Of a stretch of DNA of 64,000 nt, positions 6,977 through 14,032 are shown piece by piece. Position numbers and translations under genes: made by a program. Source of the stretch: Deltaproteobacteria bacterium HGW-Deltaproteobacteria-12 (GTDB lineage Bacteria > Desulfobacterota > Syntrophia > Syntrophales > Smithellaceae); NCBI GenBank assembly GCA_002840565.1, contig PHBK01000010.1, forward strand, positions 184,375 through 248,374, in the 5' to 3' direction. Numbering within the stretch: position 1 is the first letter of the stretch; the number at the start of each line of letters is the position of its first letter. A model generated the notes under the pieces. It was given only the letters and a program-made list of their open reading frames with translations, was not told where the DNA came from and made no database searches.

Positions 6977-8110
6977 ATGAAAAAACTGATTCTGGCGGGC
7001 GCGGGCCACGCGCATCTTTTTTCTATTCTGCATATCGGTCAACTTATTCGGGCGGGATATTCCGTCACCGTAATCGGTCCCGGCGACTACCATTATTATT
7101 CAGGCATGGGGCCGGGATTGCTGGCCGGCCTTTATCAACCCGGCGAAACGCGCTTCGCCGTGCGCAAAATGACCGAGGCCAGGGGCGGAAAGTTTGTCTG
7201 CGGCTCCATCGAACTCATCCAGCCTGATCTAAACCGCGTCCAACTGTCAGGCGGCCAGTCTCTGGATTATGATGTTCTGTCCTGCAATCTGGGCAGCAAT
7301 GTCGTACCGCTCGCTCCGGCAGAGGACCCCACCCTCCCCGTCAAACCCATTGAAAATCTATATACCGCCGGAAGAGAGATTGCCCGGCGTTTACAGAAGG
7401 AATCGCTGCGCGTCCTGGTGATCGGCGGCGGGGCGGCCGGTGTCGAAATTGCCGGAAATCTTTGCCACCTGGGAGAGTTGACGAAAGGGAGCCTCGACGT
7501 CACCCTTTTGAGCCAGAGCGATATCCTGACACGGTATGTGCCCAAGATGCGCAGACTGGTGCTGGCGTCTTTTACCCGGCGAGGTATTCATGTTTACGAG
7601 CAGGTTTCGATTTCCAGATTTTCGGGCCAGGAAGTCATGCTTGATAATGGAAACACTCTGCCTTTTGATTATGCCATAAACGCGACAGGCATTCGCCCTT
7701 CCCGGGTGTTTCGTTCGTCCGGCCTGCCGGTCAGTAACGACGGCGGGCTTCTGGTTAATCAATATCTCCAGTGTATCAATTATCCGCGAATATTCGGTGC
7801 CGGCGACTGTATCAGTTTCCTGCCGCAGCCGCTGGAACGTGTGGGTGTTTATGCCGTCCGCCAGGGGCCGGTGCTTTATCAAAATCTTCTCGTGGCCCTG
7901 CCCTGCGGATCACTTCGTGCATTCAGGCCCCAGGCGCGCTATCTTTCCATCCTCAATCTGGGGGATGGTTCAGGCCTTCTTGCCTGGCGCTCTTTTGTTT
8001 TCTCCGGCCGATTGGCCTTTCTTGTAAAAAATTATATCGACAAAAAATTCATGAATCGCTTTCAGGTCAGCGGGGAAATCAACTTCGACTTCGGGGGACA
8101 CAACACTTAA
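6977..8110 (+). CDS. NADH dehydrogenase-like flavoprotein of the SelD-fusion type (TIGR03169-like)
   Basis: A 377-residue FAD/NAD(P)-binding oxidoreductase. The FAD motif GAGHAHLFSIL and the second dinucleotide fold VIGGGAAGVEIAG (about residue 150) are clear. FGAGDC (about residue 275) is the C-terminal FAD-contact motif. The HAH signature and the YHYYSGMGPG loop are typical of the pyridine-nucleotide oxidoreductase fused to selenophosphate synthetase SelD in many bacteria; here it stands alone. I chose ATG at 6977 because the HAH motif normally lies close to the N-terminus. Its place at the end of the ArsS cluster suggests selenium or arsenic redox chemistry (inference). Confidence 0.83.
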   Translation: MKKLILAGAGHAHLFSILHIGQLIRAGYSVTVIGPGDYHYYSGMGPGLLAGLYQPGETRFAVRKMTEARGGKFVCGSIELIQPDLNRVQLSGGQSLDYDVLSCNLGSNVVPLAPAEDPTLPVKPIENLYTAGREIARRLQKESLRVLVIGGGAAGVEIAGNLCHLGELTKGSLDVTLLSQSDILTRYVPKMRRLVLASFTRRGIHVYEQVSISRFSGQEVMLDNGNTLPFDYAINATGIRPSRVFRSSGLPVSNDGGLLVNQYLQCINYPRIFGAGDCISFLPQPLERVGVYAVRQGPVLYQNLLVALPCGSLRAFRPQARYLSILNLGDGSGLLAWRSFVFSGRLAFLVKNYIDKKFMNRFQVSGEINFDFGGHNT

Positions 8111-8168
8111 TTTGTTTAAAACAAGGTGCATTCCCCCCGCATTCCCAACTATCAGCCCTCCCTGGTCT

Positions 8169-8567
8169 TCAGGAGGAATACTGGCGCACCTTGTCCATAA
8201 TTTGATCATCGGCCATTTTATCTGCATCTTCAAAGACTACGATGCGGCGGGCCAGATTATTTTTTCCGAGACGGTTTTTCAGTTCGTATTTGGCATCGCC
8301 CGCCCCAAAAATAACAATTTCCCCGGCACTCCAGATGTTGTCAATAATCGCATCATAGTAAGGTCCCAAAACTTCTTCCATCTTGATTTTATTTCTGCGG
8401 GCTGCAGCGGGATCCTGCCTGGCTTCCGAATTCGAGGAAACATTATTGACAGCATGAATTTCATCTTTGATGGCTGATTTAACCTTTGTTATTTCTGCAC
8501 TCATGTTTGTTACCGATACTATCACCGCCTGCCGCTCGTCCAACCATAAACCTATTTTAGCCGCCAT
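8169..8567 (-). CDS. Conserved small protein, eRF1-/host-attachment-like fold
   Basis: A 132-residue protein opening with KIGLWLDERQAVIVSV and ending with a block like IVIFGAGDAKYELKNRL followed by RIVVFEDADKMADDQI. That order matches a small family often named host-attachment-like or eRF1-domain-like (RNase H/baeRF-type fold), where the GPG/GAG-A-KxEL block is the conserved core. No cellular role is established. The ATG at 8567 has AAAGGAG upstream. It is convergent with the flavoprotein gene and is probably monocistronic. Confidence 0.55.
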   Translation of the reverse strand: MAAKIGLWLDERQAVIVSVTNMSAEITKVKSAIKDEIHAVNNVSSNSEARQDPAAARRNKIKMEEVLGPYYDAIIDNIWSAGEIVIFGAGDAKYELKNRLGKNNLARRIVVFEDADKMADDQIMDKVRQYSS

Positions 8568-8838
8568 TGATTTCTCCTTTCTGGTCTAATTCACTTTGTT
8601 TACTAAAAAACCGACAAGAACTTTACAGATTACATCTATCAACAAATTCCATCCCCAAGAAGAATACAGGGGGTTATTTTCTCTGGGATAATGGACAAGC
8701 AACTAGCGTACCACAATGTTATACAATCAATCTCGGTTTTATAGATGATGTAATACATTGATTTTATGTATTAATTTCTGCCATAAAGGAAGCCTAACAA
8801 GAAGAGAAGCTGAGGTAATCATTTTTTCATATAATACA

Positions 8839-8857
8839 TTGTAAAGAATTCCGACAG
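8839..8857 (+). repeat. 19-bp motif copy 1 (TTGTAAAGAATTCCGACAG)
   Basis: It shares TTGTAAA-[G/C]AA-nn-CCGACA with the copies at 8929 and 9685, all in the same orientation. The copies look like binding sites rather than coding sequence. Confidence 0.6.
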
Positions 8858-8928
8858 TTTCAATAAGGATTTAGAGAGGATTTTAGGACAACATCTTGAT
8901 ATTACAATATTTTATAGACAATTCCTAG

Positions 8929-8947
8929 TTGTAAACAAAACCGACAG
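8929..8947 (+). repeat. 19-bp motif copy 2 (TTGTAAACAAAACCGACAG)
   Basis: It starts exactly 90 bases after copy 1, in the same orientation, with 16 of 19 positions identical to copy 1. Confidence 0.6.
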
Positions 8948-9020
8948 TAAAGGAACCCAGGTGTAAATGAAATCCGTATTTTACTGTTATTGGGCGATAA
9001 TATATTGATATTGCAGTATA

Positions 9021-9509
9021 TTACATCAGGTAGGTCTGAAGTGCTTTATAATTCTTAAAATCAGCATCAACAAAGGTGGCGCCGACAAAAATACTGTCTT
9101 CGCCATCAACCACTCTTTGCGATTCATAGGACAATCTTATAGGTTTATTCTCGGCAGGCAAATTGAAAACAATCTCAAATTTGGAACCCTGCGAATCAAT
9201 CACGAGCTGATGTTTGAAATCTTTGGGAATCAAAACTCGGACTCCGCCAAGGGAAATATCCGTGATGGTACCTATGGCCATTTGTCCAGGTTGCTGTTGA
9301 TCAATGACTGCGGGCACAGAAAGAGGCTTTCTAGGATATTGACGTTTTTCATTTCCAACGCCCTGCAATGCTTTTTTTTCTTTCAGATAGGTGGTCAGGG
9401 CTATTTCAATCGTTGACGATAAAGACCGCCGGTCTTTTTTTGCAACTTCCGCAATGGCTTTATGTAAGGCCTTGCTGGTGCGGAAACATATGAGGCTGTC
9501 TTTTGTCAT
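9021..9509 (-). CDS. RHH-PilZ protein: ribbon-helix-helix-like N-terminus plus PilZ domain
   Basis: Residues 1-48 (CFRTSKALHKAIAEVAKKD, then SLSSTIEIALTTYLKEKK) match a ribbon-helix-helix DNA-binding fold: a short strand, then two helices. Residues 56-160 are a PilZ domain: KRQYPRK carries the RxxxR-type c-di-GMP-binding arginines and DISLGGVRV the D/N-x-S-x-x-G motif. The combination suggests a small regulator that reads c-di-GMP and binds DNA. Part of this is inference, since RHH folds are hard to prove by eye. It stands alone between two motif-rich gaps, which may include its own operator sites. ATG at 9509 is followed upstream by AAAGGTTATT. Confidence 0.8.
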   Translation of the reverse strand: MTKDSLICFRTSKALHKAIAEVAKKDRRSLSSTIEIALTTYLKEKKALQGVGNEKRQYPRKPLSVPAVIDQQQPGQMAIGTITDISLGGVRVLIPKDFKHQLVIDSQGSKFEIVFNLPAENKPIRLSYESQRVVDGEDSIFVGATFVDADFKNYKALQTYLM

Positions 9510-9940
9510 AATAACCTTTATTATTAAATAAATATCTAATCTTAATTAAGGTAAGCATAAACCGTACCTAAAAATTACCCCCCGACACATATTGACGTTA
9601 CCATTCGTAATTACTATCTATTTTTGAATAATATATTTTAAATGATATAGATAAATTGCTTTTCTCAGAGAACACCTACATTGTGTTGTAAAGAAGTCCG
9701 ACAATTGTTACTCTCACTTTAAATCTTAATTCTTGCTCTCCAGCAGAGCTGAATTCACTCGAAATTCTTCCTAGAATTTGACATTCGGGTTAGTTTTACA
9801 TATACGGTTAGCGAGTTCGGGGGACATCCAGTTCGTTTGAAGAAAGAGGGGAACTGGTCTATAAGGCTGAAAAAGGACAATGGGTCCGCTTGACAGGATG
9901 GATAGGCGAGGAATAATAAATCAAAAAGGAGAAATGATAA
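9510..9940. other. Intergenic region, one copy of the 19-bp motif
   Basis: About 430 bases, AT-rich near the PilZ gene. It contains the third 19-bp motif copy (9685-9703). No coding frame is supported, and no -24/-12 promoter is visible. Confidence 0.5.
9685..9703 (+). repeat. 19-bp motif copy 3 (TTGTAAAGAAGTCCGACAA)
   Basis: It matches copies 1 and 2 at TTGTAAA.AA..CCGACA in the same orientation. It lies on the other side of the RHH-PilZ gene, about 255 bases before the alpha/beta hydrolase start. Confidence 0.6.
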
Positions 9941-10858
9941 ATGGCCAATTCGGCTCATACAAAGAAATATAGCACAATAAAGAAGATATTCATGGCCTGC
10001 GCATTGATTACAATGAGCTTATCGGCATTTATCCCTGATGGCTTCTGCGGCCAGGATTCTGAAGATACAGATCGACTGATTCAGGTTGACGATATCCGGA
10101 TGGGCTATCGCATCTATGGCAACGGGTATCCCGTTATTATGATTATGGGCTACGGAAGCACCATGAAACTGTGGGACCCTGCTTTGATCCGAGCTCTCTC
10201 CTCGAATTACAAACTGATCATTTTCGACAATCGGGGCATGGGGAATACCGAAGCGGGGCTGCGCCCGTTCTCTATCGAACAGTTCGCTGATGACACTGCC
10301 GGGCTGATGGGCGCGTTAAACATACGACAGGCACATGTTCTGGGTTGGTCCATGGGAGGGATTATTGCCGAGGAGGTTGCACTGCGACATCCCGACAAAG
10401 TTAATAAGCTGATCCTCTATGCGGCCCACTGCAACGCTAATTTATTTCCGCCGGCATCTGAAGTCATTCAGAGGTTGACGGACTTGTCCGGCACCCCTCA
10501 AGAACAGGGGATGAGATTTATCAGTACCCTTTTCCCTCCTGATTGGCTCCGCAACAACCAGGAGCGCATAAAAGAAATCTTCTACCGCCCGCTGGGGAGT
10601 ATTCCTCCTGAGACCATGAACAAGCAGTCCATGGCTATTAGCAAATGGCGAGGCTGCTGTGACCGTCTGGGCAAAATCAACAATTCTGCATTGATTATTA
10701 CGGGAGCCGATGACGTCCTGGTCCCGCCTCAGAATGCACATTATCTGGCGGAAAAAATCCCTCATGCTCGGTTGGTATCGTTTGAAAACGGCGGCCATGG
10801 TTTGATGTTTCAATACCCCGAAAAATTCAGCTGGACGGTGATCGATTTTCTCAGATGA
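9941..10858 (+). CDS. Exported alpha/beta hydrolase
   Basis: A 305-residue protein with an N-terminal signal peptide (basic stretch, hydrophobic core at ~15-31, likely cleavage near GFCGQ). The alpha/beta-hydrolase landmarks are in order: the MGYGST oxyanion strand, FDNRGMGNTE, the nucleophile elbow GWSMGG (Ser137), the acid region ITGADDVLVP, and the catalytic His in GGHGLMF. It resembles 3-oxoadipate enol-lactonase/esterase-type hydrolases, but the signal peptide makes it a periplasmic or secreted ester hydrolase. The substrate is unknown. ATG at 9941 follows AAAAAGGAGAAATGATAA. It is monocistronic. Confidence 0.88.
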   Translation: MANSAHTKKYSTIKKIFMACALITMSLSAFIPDGFCGQDSEDTDRLIQVDDIRMGYRIYGNGYPVIMIMGYGSTMKLWDPALIRALSSNYKLIIFDNRGMGNTEAGLRPFSIEQFADDTAGLMGALNIRQAHVLGWSMGGIIAEEVALRHPDKVNKLILYAAHCNANLFPPASEVIQRLTDLSGTPQEQGMRFISTLFPPDWLRNNQERIKEIFYRPLGSIPPETMNKQSMAISKWRGCCDRLGKINNSALIITGADDVLVPPQNAHYLAEKIPHARLVSFENGGHGLMFQYPEKFSWTVIDFLR

Positions 10859-10868
10859 TACCTAGTCT

Positions 10869-11149
10869 GCATTAGAGGGGCAAAAAGTGCGCGTAGTTTT
10901 GTGCTGACAAAATGACTGGAGTCAGGTCTTGACGACCTGTTACCCTCTCTGTATTGCAGGAAACTCGTGACCTGATCGATAGTCTGCAGATAGTTTTCTT
11001 TATCCTTGAGAATTTGACGGGCATTCCGGGAACGTTTCCTGCCGGCAGGCGAAATAGAGTCGAAGAGTTCGAGAAAACCTTCCCGGGAAAATATTTTATT
11101 GACCAGTTCAATCCCGCGGTCAACCTGAAATGCTTCATAGCCTCACGCC
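10869..11149 (-). pseudogene. Decayed C-terminal fragment of an unrecognised protein
   Basis: On the minus strand one frame reads as a believable protein without a start: GYEAFQVDRGIELVNKIF, then LELFDSISPAGRKRSRN and DKENYLQTIDQVTSFLQ. It is preceded by an in-frame stop, and its far end runs into the hydrolase gene. The even mix of charged and hydrophobic residues suggests a former coding sequence. I do not recognise the family. A chance frame is possible. Confidence 0.3.
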
Positions 11150-11340
11150 TGCAAAAAGCCCTTTAAATAAGGCGCTGCCGGATACGGGGTATTCAGTTGG
11201 GTAAAGGGTGGTGTTACGAGAATTATTTTTATCGGCATAGTTAAATTATGTGATAAAGGTTTATGTCAGCCACTGTAATAATAAATATCATGACAAATTA
11301 ACCTAAACCCACAAGGGTAATAATCTTGTTCTAAAATCCA

Positions 11341-11369
11341 TTGACAGTCAGGAAGCTTATTTCTATAAT
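11341..11369 (+). promoter_or_regulatory. Perfect consensus sigma-70 promoter for the STAS operon
   Basis: TTGACA (11341-11346), a 17-base spacer and TATAAT (11364-11369) match the housekeeping consensus exactly. The start codon of the STAS gene is 48 bases downstream. Such an exact match is uncommon and suggests high, constitutive expression unless repressed. Confidence 0.75.
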
Positions 11370-11417
11370 CAAGTCAATTTACTGAAGCAACCTGATCTTA
11401 ATGCAAAGGAGTAATCC

Positions 11418-11753
11418 ATGGAGATTGCTATCACCCAGGAATCCAATATCTCTGTTTGGTCGATCCGCGGAAGGCTCGACGCCGTCTCCGCCCCGCAGCT
11501 TGAAGAACGGCTCGGCCAGTGGTTTGAAGAAGCAGGTACAAAACTGATCTTCAATCTTGACGAGCTCGAATACATCAGCAGTGCGGGGCTCAGGGTTTTT
11601 CTCACAGCAGCAAAAATAATGAAGACACGCAATGGAAAGCTTGGCATGGCGTGTCTCCGCCAAGGTGTCCGGGAAGTGTTCACTGTTTCCGGCTTCATCG
11701 CCCTCATTCCCGCCTTTGATACGATGGAAGCGGCCGGTAAAGCCGTGCAATAG
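11418..11753 (+). CDS. STAS-domain anti-sigma factor antagonist
   Basis: A 111-residue single STAS domain of the RsbV/SpoIIAA type. It shows the strand-loop WSIRGRLDAVSAPQL, then FNLDELEYISSAGLRVFL, where the second Ser of SSAGLR is the residue phosphorylated by the RsbW kinase in the family. In partner switching, the unphosphorylated form binds the anti-sigma kinase and frees the target. ATG at 11418 has AAAGGAG upstream. The next gene is a broken RsbW-type kinase and the third a SpoIIE-type phosphatase, so the usual three-part module is present but damaged. Confidence 0.9.
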   Translation: MEIAITQESNISVWSIRGRLDAVSAPQLEERLGQWFEEAGTKLIFNLDELEYISSAGLRVFLTAAKIMKTRNGKLGMACLRQGVREVFTVSGFIALIPAFDTMEAAGKAVQ

Positions 11754-11774
11754 CGTTTGCGCGACGGAATTCTT

Positions 11775-11910
11775 ATGTCTATCAGACACATGCCCGCCCG
11801 GATAGTAATCCTGCCGGAACTGCTGGCTTTTATTACGGACCAGACGGAAAAAAACGGATTTTCACAAAAGGGCGTCAACCGCGTCTGTCTGGCTGCAGAA
11901 GAAGCCTAAA
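11775..11910 (+). pseudogene. Truncated RsbW-type anti-sigma kinase (HATPase_c_2)
   Basis: From ATG at 11775 the frame gives 44 residues that match the N-terminus of the RsbW/SpoIIAB-like kinase: LPELLAFITDQTEKNGF, then VNRVCLAAEEA. In intact kinases the EEA motif continues into the N-box Asn region (EEALxNIxxY). Here a TAA follows EEA directly, and the rest of the ATPase domain is absent downstream, so it is a deletion remnant and not a frameshift. It lies between the STAS and phosphatase genes, exactly where the kinase belongs. Confidence 0.7.
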
Positions 11911-11960
11911 CGCACATCCGACAGCGGCAAATACAGACAACGGAAACAATTGTGGTGCAT

Positions 11961-13922
11961 ATGTTCCAGGGAGATAAAAAGAGCGTTACGGATGTGCGAC
12001 CGGGCAGAGGCATCGCTTTTCGTCTGAGTCTGTGGATTTTGCTTTCCAGCGCAATAATCTTCATGATGGTTCTAGGCTACTACTATGCCTTGTCCCGACG
12101 TGCAATCGTGGAGAAAATCGAACAGTATGCCGGCGAAATGGCAAAAGGCAACGCGGCGCGCATCGACACCATTTTAGCAGCCACACAGAAAATTCCCCAT
12201 AACCTCTCCGCTCTGATTTCCGGCGCCCCCTTTGGCGACAGTCGAAAACTCCGGAAACTCATAACAACCTTTGTAGAGCATAACCCGGAAATATATGGCA
12301 TGGCCGTAGCTTTCGAACCTTACGCCTGGGATGGAAAATCCCGGTACTTCTCTCCTTATGTCTACAGAAAACATACCGGCATCGACTCCATGCTGATCAC
12401 CTATGATTACTTTTCCTGGGACTGGTATAAACTGCCGGTTCAACGAAGCCAGCCGCAATGGGCTGAGCCATACTTCGACGAAGGTGCGGGCAATATCATC
12501 ATGTCCACCTATTCCGTACCTTTTTACCGCAGCGTCGCGGGTAGCAGAACGTTGGCAGGGGTTGTTACGGTTGATATATCGCTGGAACGGCTGCAGAAGA
12601 TCATCTCAGAGATCCACAGTGGTGGAACCGGTTATGCGTTTTTAGTTTCTCAAAATGGTACCTTTGTCACGCATCCTGACAAACGCTTGATTATGAACAA
12701 AACTATCTTTGGTCTGGCCGGTGAGCTCGGAGATACGAGCCTTAACCGCCTGAGCGCAAGGATGACGGCGGGCGAGACCGGCGTTGTCGAATCGCGTAAT
12801 GTTCTGGACGGTGACAAATGCTGGTTAGCCTTTGCGCCGCTTTCAACCACCGGATGGTCACTGGGGATTGTGTTTCCGCGCGACGAACTGATGAAGGATG
12901 TCACCAGGCATTCCCGGATAACACTGCTTTTGGGCGCGGCAGGACTCCTTATTCTTTGCAGTATTATTATCTGGATCGCCCGCGGCATCACGCAGTCGCT
13001 GCGGACACTCAATGATGCCGCCAGAACCCTGACTGCAGGTGATCTGAACACCGCAATTCCAGTTATTCATTCGCACGATGAAGTCGGCAGCCTGGCCGTA
13101 TCTTTCTCTGCCATGCGCGAGTCGCTTCAAACCTATATCCGTGACCTGACCCAGACTACGGCCGCCAAGGAGCGGATTGAAAGCGAGCTGAAAATCGCCC
13201 ACGACATCCAGATGGGCATGTTGCCCCGAACATTTCCGCCTTTCCCCCTGCGGACGGACATGGATATTTTCGCAACACTCAAACCGGCGAGGGAAGTGGG
13301 CGGAGACCTCTACGATTTCTTTTTTATGGATGACGACCATTTGTGCTTCACTGTCGGCGATGTTTCCGGCAAGGGCGTTCCCGCCGCTTTGTTGATGGCC
13401 GTTACTAAGATATTGATCAAAAGCAAGGCTGCGCAGGGTTTTACAGCCGATAAAATTATTACACGCGTTAATGAAGACCTGGCTCAAGACAATCCCTCGA
13501 TGATGTTTGTCACGCTGTTTCTGGGCATTCTCAATATCCACACCGGCGAGGTCTTCTATTGCAACGCCGGCCATCCGTCACCCTATATTCTGCGCTCAAG
13601 AGGCGGCGTCGAGGTGCTTCCGGCCACCGGTGGCATGGCACTGGGGGTTGTGGAAGACTTTGCGTATAGCAGTAAGCAGCTCAAGCTTAATGCCCATGAC
13701 AGCGTCTTGCTTTACAGCGATGGGATTACAGAAGCAACCGACTCACAGGGAAATTTTTTTGCGGAAGCCCGTCTGGAGAAGGCCCTGGTTGAATTGTCCG
13801 ACCAGCCGCTCAAAGCACTTGTCGATGGTGTTGTGGAACTTGTTACAGCCTTCGCCGGAGATGCACCACAAGCCGACGACATCACCATCATGGTTATGCG
13901 GTATTTGGGAAACAAGGTTTGA
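11961..13922 (+). CDS. dCache-HAMP-PP2C/SpoIIE-type serine phosphatase (RsbU-like)
   Basis: A 653-residue membrane sensor phosphatase. A first helix (about 15-40) is followed by a periplasmic double-Cache domain (about 50-300, with the FSPYVYRKHTG and VVTVDISLERL segments), a second helix (about 310-335), a HAMP linker, and a C-terminal SpoIIE/RsbU domain. The latter has AREVGGDLYDFF and VGDVSGKGVPAALLMA, the metal-binding Asp motifs, then YCNAGHPSPYI and LLYSDGITEA. It should dephosphorylate the upstream STAS protein in response to an extracellular signal. The start may be ATG 11961 or GTG 11952/11955. A 12-base repeat AACGCACATCCG brackets the gene (11909 and 13922). Confidence 0.9.
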   Translation: MFQGDKKSVTDVRPGRGIAFRLSLWILLSSAIIFMMVLGYYYALSRRAIVEKIEQYAGEMAKGNAARIDTILAATQKIPHNLSALISGAPFGDSRKLRKLITTFVEHNPEIYGMAVAFEPYAWDGKSRYFSPYVYRKHTGIDSMLITYDYFSWDWYKLPVQRSQPQWAEPYFDEGAGNIIMSTYSVPFYRSVAGSRTLAGVVTVDISLERLQKIISEIHSGGTGYAFLVSQNGTFVTHPDKRLIMNKTIFGLAGELGDTSLNRLSARMTAGETGVVESRNVLDGDKCWLAFAPLSTTGWSLGIVFPRDELMKDVTRHSRITLLLGAAGLLILCSIIIWIARGITQSLRTLNDAARTLTAGDLNTAIPVIHSHDEVGSLAVSFSAMRESLQTYIRDLTQTTAAKERIESELKIAHDIQMGMLPRTFPPFPLRTDMDIFATLKPAREVGGDLYDFFFMDDDHLCFTVGDVSGKGVPAALLMAVTKILIKSKAAQGFTADKIITRVNEDLAQDNPSMMFVTLFLGILNIHTGEVFYCNAGHPSPYILRSRGGVEVLPATGGMALGVVEDFAYSSKQLKLNAHDSVLLYSDGITEATDSQGNFFAEARLEKALVELSDQPLKALVDGVVELVTAFAGDAPQADDITIMVMRYLGNKV

Positions 13923-14032
13923 ACGCACATCCGGTGGATACGCTATGCTTCATCCATCCTACATCTGATAATTATGATTATGAGATAGATTTTCTCATGA
14001 CATTTATTCTCTAAGCCATTGCGACAAATTCT

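Larger units (their letters stand above)
8568..9020. other. Intergenic region with repeated motifs, no gene seen
   Basis: About 450 AT-rich bases with no credible coding frame. It holds two copies of a 19-bp motif (TTGTAAA..CCGACA type, at 8839 and 8929), a weaker third (TTGTTTACTAAAAAACCGACA at 8596), and several AT-rich partial palindromes. TGATGTAATA occurs at 8744 and, inverted, near 9020. Confidence 0.6.

Noticed and set aside
8839-9703. The 19-bp motifs as CRISPR repeats
   Set aside because: Only three copies, unequal spacing (90 and 756 bases), and a gene lies between them.
9755-9958. Minus-strand 67-residue frame before the alpha/beta hydrolase
   Set aside because: It overlaps the hydrolase start and ribosome site and shows no family features.
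11909-13933. The 12-bp AACGCACATCCG repeats as ends of a mobile element
   Set aside because: No transposase and no inverted ends; sequence after the second copy does not continue the kinase frame. Kept only as a possible rearrangement mark.
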